A DNA stretch of 64,000 nt from assembly GCA_963717475.1 (NCBI GenBank), contig OY970337.1, positions 124,001 to 188,000 on the forward strand, in the 5' to 3' direction. Positions 14,974-25,094 of this stretch are shown in pieces. The notes under the pieces are model-generated. The model had not been told where the DNA came from, searched no databases, and saw nothing but the letters and a program-made list of their open reading frames with translations. Positions within the stretch are counted from its first letter, which is position 1. The number at the start of each line of letters is the position of its first letter. A program made the translations under genes and the position numbers. Source of the DNA: AC-32 sp963717475 (GTDB taxonomy: Bacteria; Actinomycetota; Thermoleophilia; Gaiellales; Gaiellaceae).

Positions 14974-16092
14974 CTAGAAATCGGCGTCCAGGGGGCCTGA
15001 CTCAGTCACCGAGCCCTGGGCCGTCGTCCACGTCATCGCCTTCGCGGTCGTGTCGCGGTGGGGATTGCCGACGAGCGTGCCGAGGACGATCGTGACGGTG
15101 TTTCCGCTGAGCGTCATCTGGGAGCCGGTGAAGTCCATCGAGGTGCCGTTGGCGTAGTTGCCGCCGAGGTCGACCGTCCCGAGGGCCGTGAGCGCGGAGT
15201 CATCGGAGGCGTCGTGGACCGTGAGGGCGTCGTTCGGGCCGTTGCCGGCGATCCGGACAGTGACGCCGATGGCCGAGCCGTTCCAGCCCAAGAGGATCAG
15301 GGCTGGATCGACCGTCCCGGCATACGTGAGCGTCACGACGTCGTTCGTCTCGGCCAGGCCGACCGTGCCGCCGCCGTCCGTCGCCTGCACGTCCCCCGGC
15401 GTGGGTGGGGGTGGCGGTGCCGGAGGCGGAGGTGGCGGAGGCGGAGGCGGAGGCGGAGGCGGAGGTGGAGGTGGCGGAGGTGGAGGTGGAGGTGGCGGTG
15501 GCGGAGGCGGAGGCGGTGGTGGAGGCGGAGGCGGAGGCGGTGGAGGTGGAGGTGGAGGTGGAGGTGGAGGTGGAGGTGGAGGTGGAGGTGGCGGAGGCGC
15601 CGGAGCAGGCGGTGGCGGTGGGGAGGGAGTCGGCGCCGGACCGGGAGGCGGTGGGGGAGGCACGGGCGGAGGCGGCGGCGTCGCGCCGGGCAGGATCGCC
15701 GGCGTGATGTTGACGTCGAAGGGGTTCGGCTTCGCCTTGTGCGCGTGCTTGCGCGGCTGGGCCGGCTGCGGCTGGACGACCGGTGTGCCGTCCGGATTGA
15801 TCCCGACCGCGCGAAGAACGGAGGGCAGGAAGGTCGAGACGGAGATGGTCTGGGCCGTCGAGCCGTGGTGAGCGCTGCCGCGGCCTCCGAAGCCGCCCTG
15901 GAAGGCGACGTCGCGGGTGCGGCGGTCGCTCACGCTCGTGGTCGTGGCGGTGGAGATGATCGGCAGCCCGATCGTCACCCAGAGGATGGCCACGAGGGGC
16001 AGTGCCAGCAGGATCGGCAACGCACGCGAACGAGTTCGCGCGATCGAGCGCGCTGATGGAAGCCGCCGGGGTAGGTCGACGTAATGCCGCAT
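14974..16092 (-). CDS. membrane-anchored surface protein with a 59-residue proline run
   Basis: 372 residues from ATG 16092. A basic N-tail precedes one membrane helix (ALPILLALPLVAILWVTIGL). A variable segment, then a proline-rich region interrupted by A, T, S and V, leads into an uninterrupted run of 59 prolines (residues 166-224). A C-terminal domain of about 145 residues (DVQATDGGGTVGLAETNDVV to ESGPLDADF) is rich in beta-strand and Gly/Thr patterns. It is probably displayed outside the membrane on a stiff polyproline rod. I know no function for the head domain. Translating such a run would need EF-P. Confidence 0.7.
   Translation of the reverse strand: MRHYVDLPRRLPSARSIARTRSRALPILLALPLVAILWVTIGLPIISTATTTSVSDRRTRDVAFQGGFGGRGSAHHGSTAQTISVSTFLPSVLRAVGINPDGTPVVQPQPAQPRKHAHKAKPNPFDVNITPAILPGATPPPPPVPPPPPPGPAPTPSPPPPPAPAPPPPPPPPPPPPPPPPPPPPPPPPPPPPPPPPPPPPPPPPPPPPPPPPPPPPPPPPPPPAPPPPPTPGDVQATDGGGTVGLAETNDVVTLTYAGTVDPALILLGWNGSAIGVTVRIAGNGPNDALTVHDASDDSALTALGTVDLGGNYANGTSMDFTGSQMTLSGNTVTIVLGTLVGNPHRDTTAKAMTWTTAQGSVTESGPLDADF
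15421..15597 (-). repeat. CCN trinucleotide tract encoding 59 consecutive prolines
   Basis: Read in codon register, all 59 triplets on the minus strand are CCN (plus strand CGG/AGG/TGG), mixing CCG, CCT and CCA with sub-repeats such as alternating CCT-CCA near 15541-15590. The neighbouring 15400-15680 is also proline-rich but interrupted. Expansion by slippage is likely, and read collapse in assembly is possible. Confidence 0.9.
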
Positions 16093-16178
16093 GGCCGCAG
16101 TGCCTGACAAAACCATCGGCCGATCGCGGCAGCCTGCGCTTCCCTCTATGGAGTGAGCCGATTCAGTACGCTCGGCAC

Positions 16179-17740
<1,562 letters not shown>

Positions 17741-17744
<4 letters not shown>

Positions 17745-18388
17745 GCGGCTCCGAGCAAGTCCGCGCGGTCAGGGAGCGGGTACTCGCGAGCGGGGTCGCG
17801 CCGGTCGCGATCGGGCCGGAGGAGGGCGCTGCGCTGCGCGACTGGGTCGTGCGCTCGGCGGCGCTGAGGACGCTCGAAGCCGGTCTCGGCTACGCCGTCT
17901 CGACCCTTTTCATCTGCGAGGGGCTGATCGAGAACGGCGGCGGCGCGCACCTCGCGACGGATCCCTTCCAGTTCGAGAGCCTGACGCAGCACCGCACGCG
18001 CTACGACGGCGTCGGCCTGCGGACGCTCGAGGAGGCGGGCGTGCGCGATCTTGTCGAGTTCTACGCGGAAGAGTCGCAGCTCGTCTTCCCGCGCTTGCTG
18101 GCGGAGGGGAGGCGCTTCGACCTCGCCTTTCTCGACGGGAACCACCGCTTCGAAGGCGTCTTTCTCGACCTCGTCTACGCCGGGCGGCTGCTCGAGGAGG
18201 GCGGGATCGTCTTTGCCGACGACGCGCAGCTCCCCGGGGTCCGCCGGGCCGTCGACTTCTGCGTCGCGAACCTCGACTGGACCGTCGAGGACGAGGGAGC
18301 CGAGGGCGAAGTGCACGAGTGGGTCGTCCTTCGGACAGGCTCACCCGACGCGTTCATGCGGCCGTTCTGGGAGCTGGCGGACTTCTAG
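17741..18388 (+). CDS. class I SAM-dependent methyltransferase (Methyltransf_24-like)
   Basis: About 215 residues. The frame directly follows the carboxyltransferase and no ATG, GTG or TTG occurs until GTG 17845, which would remove conserved sequence. CTG 17741 overlaps the previous stop in the same CTGA arrangement as neighbouring ATGA/GTGA junctions, so I place the start there. The fold shows TLEAGLGYAVSTLFICEGL (a variant motif I), FDLAFLDGNHRFEGVFLDL and LLEEGGIVFADDAQLPGV, matching O-methyltransferase-like proteins with LDGxHxxxxV. Substrate unknown. It converges with the next gene, overlapping by four bases. Confidence 0.72.
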
Positions 18389-19194
18389 GTCTTGATTCCC
18401 AGCCGCACGCGATAGCCGAACAGGAACGGGACCGTACGGTCGCCGAGGACGCGGCGGGCGACGGCCTCGAGCTCGTCGATCCCGAGATCGCGCTCGAGCT
18501 CGTCGTCGTCGCCGGCCGCGACCGGGAGGCCGAGGCTGCGTGCGAAACCGCCGATGCGCTCCGCGTCTCCGTCCTCGACGGAATGGAGCACGACTTCGCG
18601 GCACCACCCGAAGCAGCCGCTCTCGCGCATTCGCTCGAGGTGGCCGTCCTTCGCCCAGCGGTCGCCGCCCCGCTGGATCCCTCGCTGCTCACGGACGAGC
18701 CGGCGCCGTTCCTGGTAGGCCGCGTACGCCTGATCGACCTCGGGGTCGACGAGCGGAGGCCAGTCGTAGTCGTACGCCGCGAACACACCACCGGGCCGCA
18801 GCAGCCGCGCCGCCTCGCAAAAGACCGGCCCCGGTTCCATCCAGTGCAGCGACTGCGAGCAGGTGACGATGTCGGCGGCGGAGTCGGGGAGACCCGTTGC
18901 CTGCGCGAAGGCCTGCACGTACTCCACGCCGGGAGCGGCTTCGGCCGCCGCGAGCATCGCAGGGTTCGGCTCGACGCCGGTCACCCGCCTGGCGCGACCC
19001 GACCAGGCTCGAGTGGAAAGGCCGGTGCCGCAGCCGAGGTCGACCACGAGGGCCGGCCGCTCGACCCGCGCGTAGCGACCAAGCAGCTCGAGCAGAAACC
19101 CCGGCGGGCGCGGCCGGTACCGGTCGTAGCCGGCCGCGAACCCGGCACGCTCGTACCCTGAGTTTTCGATCAGGGCCCGCGAGAACTCGCTCAT
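18385..19194 (-). CDS. class I SAM-dependent methyltransferase (Methyltransf_11/25)
   Basis: 269 residues. Motif I ALVVDLGCGTGLSTRAW lies near residue 48, the acidic strand RVTGVEPNPAMLAAA follows, then a motif-II-like DIVTCSQSLHWMEPGPVF and motif III LLRPGGVFAAYDYDWPPLVD. The N-terminal FSRALIENSGYERAGFAAGY is typical of the UbiE/Tam-like group acting on small molecules. Acceptor unknown. Its start faces the GGDEF/HD-GYP operon terminus across a 171-base gap. Confidence 0.85.
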   Translation of the reverse strand: MSEFSRALIENSGYERAGFAAGYDRYRPRPPGFLLELLGRYARVERPALVVDLGCGTGLSTRAWSGRARRVTGVEPNPAMLAAAEAAPGVEYVQAFAQATGLPDSAADIVTCSQSLHWMEPGPVFCEAARLLRPGGVFAAYDYDWPPLVDPEVDQAYAAYQERRRLVREQRGIQRGGDRWAKDGHLERMRESGCFGWCREVVLHSVEDGDAERIGGFARSLGLPVAAGDDDELERDLGIDELEAVARRVLGDRTVPFLFGYRVRLGIKT

Positions 19195-19330
19195 GACGCC
19201 GTCCGCCTCCCTTGGTCCCTTAGTTCAGGCGTACCCAGCCTCCTCCCCGAGGCGATCGTATCCAGGAAAGACGTACGTGTCTGTCACGCAACCGTGCCGG
19301 AAGCGTGACAACTCTGACTCAGAGATTTTT

Positions 19331-19358
19331 GGGGCGGGCTCGCCGCATAGCCCGCCCC
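19331..19358 (-). terminator. GC-rich hairpin downstream of the GGDEF/HD-GYP gene
   Basis: A perfect 10-base inverted repeat (GGGGCGGGCT and AGCCCGCCCC) with an 8-base loop sits eight bases after the stop on the minus strand. On that strand it is followed by A residues rather than T, so it is not a textbook intrinsic terminator. The T-run is on the plus-strand side before the stem. Confidence 0.45.
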
Positions 19359-19365
19359 GGCGCGC

Positions 19366-21180
19366 TCAGGAGGCCAGAGCGGCGGCCGGTGGTAGGGCCG
19401 CCGTGGCCGAGAGCGCGAGCTCCTCCGCGAAGGCGCTGACGATCGCGGGATCGAACTGCGTTCCGGCGCAGCGCTCGAGCTCCTCGACGGCCTCTTGCGG
19501 AGATACGCGTCGCCGATATACGCACTCCGACGTCATTGCGTCGTAGGCGTCGGCGACGAAGATGATGCGGGCGCCGAGCGGGATCTGGTCGCCCGGAAGC
19601 CCGTCCGGGTAACCGCTGCCGTCCCAGCGCTCGTGGTGGTGCAGGACCCAGTCGGCGACGGTGTCGACGCCGAGGCTCTCGAGCATCCGGAACCCGATCT
19701 GCGGGTGGCGCTCGAGGATCATCCGCTCCGGCTCCGTCAACGGGCCCGGCTTGCGCAGGAGCTCCTCCGGGATCGCGAGCTTGCCGAGGTCGTGGAGGCT
19801 CGCGGCGAGCCGGGTGAGCTCGACCTGGTCTTCGGGGAGATCCATGCGGCGGGCGACGCGGGCCGCCAGCTCTGCGACGCGCTGCGAGTGGCTGCCCGTG
19901 TAGGCGTTGCGAGCATCGACGGCGCGGGCGAGGCTGGCCGCCGCCCGAAAGCGTGCTGCGCGGTCGGGGCCGCTTGCGAGCCGCTTCAGCTCCGCGAGCT
20001 CGATCACGTCGGGGCGGTAGGCGCGGGCGCGATTCTTGCCGTACTCCTTCGCCCAGTAGAGCGCGCTGTCGGCGAGCCGCACCAGCTCGTCCCGATCGGC
20101 CGCGTGGTGAGGCGACGTCGCCACGCCTGCGCTGACGGTGACCGAACCGATGTCGTCGAGCGTCAGCATCCCGACCCGCTCGACGACGGAGTACGCGGCG
20201 GTGAGCGCGGCGCTCTCGTCGTAGCCCGGGAGCAGCAGCGCGAACTCGTCTCCGCCGAGCCGGAAGGCCTCGCCGGTCTGGCGGAGGCGTGCGGCAAGCT
20301 GTGAGAGGACGCGGTCGCCGGCCGGGTGGCCGAAGCGGTCGTTGACCCGCTTGAAGTCGTCCACGTCGACGAGGCAGAGCGTCAGCGGAAGCCCGCGGTC
20401 GTTGGCCTGCGCGAGCTCGCGCTCGAGTCGCTCGTGGAAGTGGCGGTGGTTGCCGAGCCCCGTGAGCGGGTCGGTCAGGGCGAGGCGCATCGCGCGGAGG
20501 GCGCGGACGATCGCGCGCTGGTAGAGCTGGATGGCGAGCAGCGGTCCGACGAGCGCGACCGACAGGAAAGGCGATCGCTCCCAGAGCACGACGAGCATCA
20601 GCGCGGCCGAAGCCATCAGCGAGAACGGGACGATGGTTCTGCGGACGTTGTAGCGGGCGAGCGAGAAGACCGAGCGGCGCGCCGTCACGGCGATCACGGC
20701 AGTGATCAGCACGAGGTTGACGGTGTACTGCGCCGAGGCGGCAACGCCGATACGCGCGAGAACGCCGCTGGCCGCGTCGTGGTCGGCGAGCGGCCCGACC
20801 AGCGAGCCGGCTGCGGTCGCCGCCAGCGCGAGCACCGAGGCGTTGTAGGCGACGCGGATGCGCGGGCGATGCTCGAGCAGCTGCGTGATCGTCGGAGGAA
20901 GAACGACGACGAGCACGCCGGCCGCCCAGCCGAAGAGGACGATCGACGCGACGCCGAAGACGAAGGAGAGCGAGACCCCGGGGTCGATGCCCTCGACCGG
21001 GACCGGGAAGCGGTCGGCGAGGGTCGAGGCGGCGAGGAGTGCGACGAGACCGATCAGGGTCGTCGTCTTGTGCTGCGAAAGGGCGAACGAGACGGCCCCG
21101 ACAAGCGTGACGGCGATGCCGGCCGCGCACACCGGCGCGACGACGGCGAGGAGCCTCGGCGGCGGAAGCTTGTGCTCCAC
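19366..21180 (-). CDS. membrane protein with GGDEF and HD-GYP domains (cyclic-di-GMP metabolism)
   Basis: 604 residues. The N-terminal 215 residues hold about six hydrophobic helices (MASE-like). A GGDEF domain follows (LTDPLTGLGNHRHFHERLER; CLVDVDDFKRVNDRFGHPAG; active site RLGGDEFALLLP). The C-terminal HD-GYP domain has SLHDLGKLAIP, HPQIGFRML, HHHERWDGSGYPDGLPGDQI and FVADAYDAMTS, with all catalytic HD and GYP residues present. The protein could both make and hydrolyse cyclic-di-GMP, or use GGDEF as a GTP sensor for the phosphodiesterase. The small upstream membrane peptide gene is probably co-transcribed. Confidence 0.9.
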   Translation of the reverse strand: MEHKLPPPRLLAVVAPVCAAGIAVTLVGAVSFALSQHKTTTLIGLVALLAASTLADRFPVPVEGIDPGVSLSFVFGVASIVLFGWAAGVLVVVLPPTITQLLEHRPRIRVAYNASVLALAATAAGSLVGPLADHDAASGVLARIGVAASAQYTVNLVLITAVIAVTARRSVFSLARYNVRRTIVPFSLMASAALMLVVLWERSPFLSVALVGPLLAIQLYQRAIVRALRAMRLALTDPLTGLGNHRHFHERLERELAQANDRGLPLTLCLVDVDDFKRVNDRFGHPAGDRVLSQLAARLRQTGEAFRLGGDEFALLLPGYDESAALTAAYSVVERVGMLTLDDIGSVTVSAGVATSPHHAADRDELVRLADSALYWAKEYGKNRARAYRPDVIELAELKRLASGPDRAARFRAAASLARAVDARNAYTGSHSQRVAELAARVARRMDLPEDQVELTRLAASLHDLGKLAIPEELLRKPGPLTEPERMILERHPQIGFRMLESLGVDTVADWVLHHHERWDGSGYPDGLPGDQIPLGARIIFVADAYDAMTSECVYRRRVSPQEAVEELERCAGTQFDPAIVSAFAEELALSATAALPPAAALAS

Positions 21181-21187
21181 GGCTCCG

Positions 21188-21298
21188 TTACCAGTACAGG
21201 TTAAGCATGAAGTCCTCGCCGTAACCGCCGACGATGGCGATCACAAGAAGCGCGAGGACTGCGATGAGCGTAAAGAGGCGCGGGCGCCACTGCAACAT
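21188..21298 (-). CDS. 36-residue single-span membrane peptide
   Basis: The minus strand reads MLQWRPRLFTLIAVLALLVI, then AIVGGYGEDFMLNLYW and TAA. A good ribosome-binding site, GGGGAGG, lies about seven bases before the ATG. One hydrophobic helix is preceded by basic residues (N-in), and the short tail ends in the aromatic NLYW. It sits seven bases before the start of the GGDEF/HD-GYP gene on the same strand, implying an operon. The sequence looks like a real small protein rather than noise, but I recognise no family. Confidence 0.6.
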   Translation of the reverse strand: MLQWRPRLFTLIAVLALLVIAIVGGYGEDFMLNLYW

Positions 21299-21362
21299 CG
21301 TGAACCTCCCCAGAATCCGAAACATGACTCAGCGATTCTCAAGTCCAGGCGAGGCTGCTGCA

Positions 21363-21378
21363 TCCCCCGTACGGGGGA
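21363..21378. promoter_or_regulatory. 16-base perfect palindrome between the NlpC/P60 gene and the small membrane peptide gene
   Basis: TCCCCCGTACGGGGGA is fully self-complementary. It lies 65 bases upstream of the small peptide start and 25 bases after the NlpC/P60 stop. It could be an operator for the HD-GYP operon or part of a terminator stem (the loop would be too small for all eight pairs). Confidence 0.35.
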
Positions 21379-21402
21379 AACCTGCGAGGCGGCGATTACC
21401 GC

Positions 21403-22482
21403 TTACGGACCGGAAACGAGGCCGGCTTCGGCGAGCGGCCGGCGGCCCCAGGCGAAACTCTGGCGGTACCAGCCGGTCAGCGGCGTGACGGCGACGCCCT
21501 CGCCCGAGGAGTGGACGATCCAGCCAGCTCCGAGGTAGATCCCCGTATGGCCGACCTGAGCGGGCTTCGACCGCGGCCCCGCGGAGCCGAAGAAGACGAG
21601 GTCGCCGGGCTGCAGCTTCGCGAACGCGATCCGCTTCGACCTCGGCACCTCGCCGCTCATCTGGTAGGTGGTACGGCCCTTGATGGTCGCGCTCAGGGCG
21701 GCGCCGCCCGGGTACGCCTGAAGCTTGTAGACGCGCCAGACGAAGCCCGAGCAGTCGAAGCCGCCTCGCGCCTTGACGCCGAAGGGCGCCTCCGAGCGCT
21801 CGCTCGTGCCGCCCCAGACGTACGGAAAGCCGACGAAGCGAACCGCGGTGTCGAGTACGCGCTTCTGCCAGTCGCCGAGCGTAGGAAGCGTGAAGGTCGC
21901 GGCCGCATCTTCGACGGACTGCTGCTCCCAGCCCCGGAAGCGCAGGATCGTCGCGACCGAGTAGGCGGTCTCCGCCCTGGTTACCGGGTCCGACGGCAGG
22001 AGCTCGAGGTCGTCGTCCTTCGCCGGATGGTTCGTGCGCAGCCCGAGCAGGCGCGCGACCGTCTCCGTGCCGAAGCGTGCCGGGACCTTGAGCCCGGCGT
22101 CACGCGCCGAGGAGAAGAAGAGTGAGGCTGCATCGGAGAGCTGGAGCGCCTTCACGAGGCTCGCGTCCAGCTGGGTCACGGTGACGGGCTTCGACGGGTC
22201 GGAGGGCGGCACCGGCTCCTGCTTGGTGAGGTCGGCGACGAGCTGCGAGAGCTCGCCGCGCGTCAACGTGTCGTTCGGCCGGAAGGCGCCGACGGTCCTC
22301 GCCATCAGGCCGCGCTGAACGACCAGCCGGATCTCGCGAGTGTCCCACGACTTCGGTGGCACGAGCGAGCCCTTCTTCTGGCCTCCCACGCCACCCGTAC
22401 CGTCCGAGCCGACGTTCGCGGCAAGGGCGCACGGCGCAGCGAGCAGCGCGCAGCAGGCGACGAGGGCGGCGAGGCGGCTCAT
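21403..22482 (-). CDS. secreted SLH-like and NlpC/P60 cell-wall hydrolase
   Basis: 359 residues. ATG 22482 begins a signal peptide (MSRLAALVACCALLAAPCAL, cleaving near ALAAN). Residues 55-180 contain two SLH-like repeats (GLMARTVGAFRPNDTLTRGE; LELLPSDPVTRAETAYSVAT) that would bind wall polymers. The C-terminal NlpC/P60 domain has catalytic Cys in GGFDCSGFVWRVY, His in QVGHTGIYLGAGW, and a third polar residue near IVHSS. The predicted role is cleavage of peptide bonds in peptidoglycan stem peptides. An inverted repeat TACGG-GGT-CCGTA overlaps its start region. Confidence 0.88.
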   Translation of the reverse strand: MSRLAALVACCALLAAPCALAANVGSDGTGGVGGQKKGSLVPPKSWDTREIRLVVQRGLMARTVGAFRPNDTLTRGELSQLVADLTKQEPVPPSDPSKPVTVTQLDASLVKALQLSDAASLFFSSARDAGLKVPARFGTETVARLLGLRTNHPAKDDDLELLPSDPVTRAETAYSVATILRFRGWEQQSVEDAAATFTLPTLGDWQKRVLDTAVRFVGFPYVWGGTSERSEAPFGVKARGGFDCSGFVWRVYKLQAYPGGAALSATIKGRTTYQMSGEVPRSKRIAFAKLQPGDLVFFGSAGPRSKPAQVGHTGIYLGAGWIVHSSGEGVAVTPLTGWYRQSFAWGRRPLAEAGLVSGP

Positions 22483-22530
22483 ACGGGGTCCGTATCGTCC
22501 GGACTCCAGCGGGGCTTTAATCTGCGCCGG

Positions 22531-22725
22531 GTGGACGTCGAGATCCGGCCGGAGCCAAGCCCCGAGGAGCGACGCGCGCTGCTGGCGTCGCTCGAACGGC
22601 TGCTGGCCGATCCGGAACCGCCCGCTGCCTACCGCAGCCGCTGGCGCAAACAGGCGCTGCTCGAGAACATCGCGCCGGAGGGCGCCGGCGAGCTTCGCAT
22701 CGAGCGCTGGGTACGAGGAGGCTAG
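22531..22725 (+). CDS. small conserved protein, possibly acyl-CoA carboxylase epsilon-like
   Basis: 64 residues from GTG 22531. The sequence opens EIRPEPSPEERRALLASLER and has a Tyr/Trp-containing middle (AAYRSRWRKQALLENI). Small proteins with a PEExxAL helix and a tail of this size accompany actinobacterial acyl-CoA carboxylases as epsilon subunits, and the biotin-carrying alpha chain lies 560 bases downstream on the same strand. The resemblance is weak and context-driven. It faces away from NlpC/P60 and converges with pgsA nine bases later. Confidence 0.5.
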   Translation: MDVEIRPEPSPEERRALLASLERLLADPEPPAAYRSRWRKQALLENIAPEGAGELRIERWVRGG

Positions 22726-22733
22726 GCGGGCGG

Positions 22734-23264
22734 CTAGGCGGGCCGGCCGCGCAGGAGGCCGGGCGCGACGCGGGCGTAGTCGAGCCCCGAGATCCACGTC
22801 AGGACGAGCGCGACCAGCAACGCCCACCAGGCGACGCTCGTACTCCACGCGCCGGCCGCGGCGAAGCCGCCGATCGCGGCCGCCGTCGCCTGCGACCACG
22901 TCTTGAGCTTGCCCAGGTCACGTGCGTGCATGACGACGCCTCGCTCGATCGCCGCGAGGCGGAGCCCCGAGACCAGGAACTCGCGCGCGACGATCGCGGC
23001 CACCATCCAGCCCGGGAAAACATCCTGGTCGATCAGCACGATCAGGACCGTGAGGACGAGGAGCTTGTCCGCCACGGGGTCGAGCAGCGACCCGAGCGGC
23101 GATGAGTGACCGCGGCTCCGTGCGACGCGGCCGTCGAACCAATCCGTCGTCATCGCGGCGATGAAGATCCCCGTCGCCCACCAGTCGACGTTCCAGACGT
23201 AGAGGACGACGACGATCGGCACGGCTGCCACGCGCACGAGGGTGAGCTGGTCGGCCAGGCCCAT
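22734..23264 (-). CDS. pgsA: CDP-diacylglycerol-glycerol-3-phosphate 3-phosphatidyltransferase
   Basis: 176 residues, integral membrane. The CDP-alcohol phosphotransferase motif DG(x)2AR(x)8G(x)3D(x)3D is complete, from DWFDGRVARSRGHSSPLGSL to DPVADK at residues 41-66. It makes phosphatidylglycerol phosphate, the committed step to phosphatidylglycerol and cardiolipin. Other CDP-OH-P enzymes share the motif, but the N-terminus NQxTLxRVxxxP-like (DQLTLVRVAAVPIVVVLYVW) is the PgsA pattern. It diverges from the biotin carboxylase gene. Confidence 0.88.
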   Translation of the reverse strand: MGLADQLTLVRVAAVPIVVVLYVWNVDWWATGIFIAAMTTDWFDGRVARSRGHSSPLGSLLDPVADKLLVLTVLIVLIDQDVFPGWMVAAIVAREFLVSGLRLAAIERGVVMHARDLGKLKTWSQATAAAIGGFAAAGAWSTSVAWWALLVALVLTWISGLDYARVAPGLLRGRPA

Positions 23265-23284
23265 GAGCAGGGAGAATACGGCCC

Positions 23285-25072
23285 ATGGCGCCCTTCTCGA
23301 AGGTCCTCGTGGCCAACCGCGGCGAGATCGCGGTCCGCATCTTCCGCACGCTGCGCGAGCTCGGCATCGGCACCGTCGCGGTCTACTCGGAGGTGGACCG
23401 GGGCTCGCTGCACGTGGCGGTCGCCGACGAGGCGTACCTCCTCGGGCCGGGCGCGCCCGCCGAGAGCTACCTGAACCAGGAGCGGATCCTCGACGCGGCC
23501 GCGCGTGCCGGAGCAGAGGCCGTCCACCCGGGCTACGGGTTCCTGGCCGAGAACGCGTCCTTCGCGCGTGCGGTCTCGCGAGCCGGGCTGGTCTGGATCG
23601 GGCCGCCCGCGGACGCGATCGAGACCATGGGGTCGAAGACGGCAGCCCGCGAGCAGATGCGCGCGGCAGGCGTGCCGGTCGTCCCGGGCACGACCGAGCC
23701 TGTGACCAGCGCGGAGGAGGTGATCCGCCTCGGCGACGAGCTCGGCTGGCCGCTCGCGATCAAGGCGTCCTCGGGCGGCGGCGGCAAGGGGCTCAAGGTC
23801 GTCGAGGGCCCCGACGAGGCCGAGCGCGCACTCGAGTCGGCCATGCGCGAGGGCGAGGCCTACTTCTCGGATTCGTCCGTGTACGTGGAGCGCTACCTCG
23901 AGGACCCGCGGCACGTCGAGGTCCAGGTCCTCGCCGACGCCCACGGCAACGTCATCCACCTCGGCGAGCGGGACTGCACGATCCAGCGCCGCCACCAGAA
24001 GCTCGTCGAGGAGACCCCGTCGCCTGCGGTCGACGACGAGCTGCGGCAGCGGATCGGCCAGATCGCCGTCGAGGCCGCGCGCGCGGTGCGCTATCGGAGC
24101 GCCGGCACCGTCGAGGGCCTGCTCTCGCGCGAGGGCGAGTACTTCTTCCTCGAGATGAACACCCGGATCCAGGTCGAGCACACGGTGACGGAGGTGGTCA
24201 CGGGCCTCGACCTCATCCGCGAGCAGGTGCTGATCGCGGCCGGAGAGCCGCTATGGCTGCGCCAGGAGGACGTCCGGCTGACCGGGCACGCGCTCGAGTG
24301 CCGGATCAACGCCGAGGACCCGTCCAACGGCTTCCTCCCGAGCCCGGGGCGGATCACGGCCTACCGGGAGCCTGGCGGGCCGGGAGTACGCGTCGATTCC
24401 GGGGCCGTCGCGGGCTCCGAGATCCCTGCGCTCTACGACCCGCTGGTCGCCAAGCTGATCGTCCACGGCGTCGACCGCGAGCACGCGCGCAACCGCATGC
24501 TCCGCGCCCTCGACGAATACGAGATCGGGGGCGTGACGACGCTGCTGGGCTTCCACCGAGCGCTGCTCCGCCGCCGGTGCTTCGTCGACGGCGAGACCTG
24601 CCACGGGGTGGTCGAGTCCGAGGAGCTGGCGCGCGAGGCGCAGGAGCTCGCCCAGGAAGGATCTCCGTTGTCTCATATGAAAACAAACGTAGCGGCAGCC
24701 TCGGACGGCAGGCTGCGCGAGCGCGTCTCGTCGGTCGAGCTCGACGGCCGTCGTTTCGAGATCAAGGCGATGCTGCCCGAGCCCGCGCACGCCGAGCTAG
24801 CCCGCCGTCGCCAGGAGCGCGTCACGCGCGGCGCCCACGGAGCGGCGAAGGACGCGGTCACGACTCCGATGCAGGGCACCGTCCTGAGCGTCGAGGTCGA
24901 GGACGGCCAGGAGGTGACCGCGGGGCAGGTGATCTGCGTGGTCGAGGCGATGAAGATGGAGAACGAGATCGCCGCCCAGCGCGACGGGACCGTTGCAGAG
25001 CTCGCGGTCGCGCCCGGTCAGGCGGTCAAGACCGGACAGGTCATCTGCCTGATCTCGCAGAATTCGGCCTGA
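23285..25072 (+). CDS. acyl-CoA carboxylase alpha chain: biotin carboxylase plus biotin carrier domain
   Basis: 595 residues. The ATP-grasp biotin carboxylase occupies residues 1-450: KVLVANRGEIAVRIFRTLRE, glycine-rich loop KASSGGGGKGLKVV, HVEVQVLADAHGNVIHLGER, catalytic region EMNTRIQVEHTVTEVVTG. A linker near 465-520 precedes the carrier domain (520-595), whose VVEAMKMENEI holds the biotinylated lysine. The ATG follows AGGGAGAATACGGCCC-like sequence. It pairs with the carboxyltransferase at 16179 to make malonyl-CoA or methylmalonyl-CoA. Domain fusion is typical of actinobacterial AccA. Confidence 0.93.
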   Translation: MAPFSKVLVANRGEIAVRIFRTLRELGIGTVAVYSEVDRGSLHVAVADEAYLLGPGAPAESYLNQERILDAAARAGAEAVHPGYGFLAENASFARAVSRAGLVWIGPPADAIETMGSKTAAREQMRAAGVPVVPGTTEPVTSAEEVIRLGDELGWPLAIKASSGGGGKGLKVVEGPDEAERALESAMREGEAYFSDSSVYVERYLEDPRHVEVQVLADAHGNVIHLGERDCTIQRRHQKLVEETPSPAVDDELRQRIGQIAVEAARAVRYRSAGTVEGLLSREGEYFFLEMNTRIQVEHTVTEVVTGLDLIREQVLIAAGEPLWLRQEDVRLTGHALECRINAEDPSNGFLPSPGRITAYREPGGPGVRVDSGAVAGSEIPALYDPLVAKLIVHGVDREHARNRMLRALDEYEIGGVTTLLGFHRALLRRRCFVDGETCHGVVESEELAREAQELAQEGSPLSHMKTNVAAASDGRLRERVSSVELDGRRFEIKAMLPEPAHAELARRRQERVTRGAHGAAKDAVTTPMQGTVLSVEVEDGQEVTAGQVICVVEAMKMENEIAAQRDGTVAELAVAPGQAVKTGQVICLISQNSA

Positions 25073-25094
25073 CGGCCCCGACCGGCCGCGCCGT

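Noticed and set aside
15400..15680. CRISPR-like regular repeats
   Set aside because: The periodicity is a codon-register triplet tract, without spacers or repeat units of CRISPR size.
15158..15871. Plus-strand glycine-rich frame over the poly-proline gene
   Set aside because: It is the shadow of the CCN tract. The minus-strand frame has a membrane helix and a structured C-terminus, the plus frame has only low complexity.
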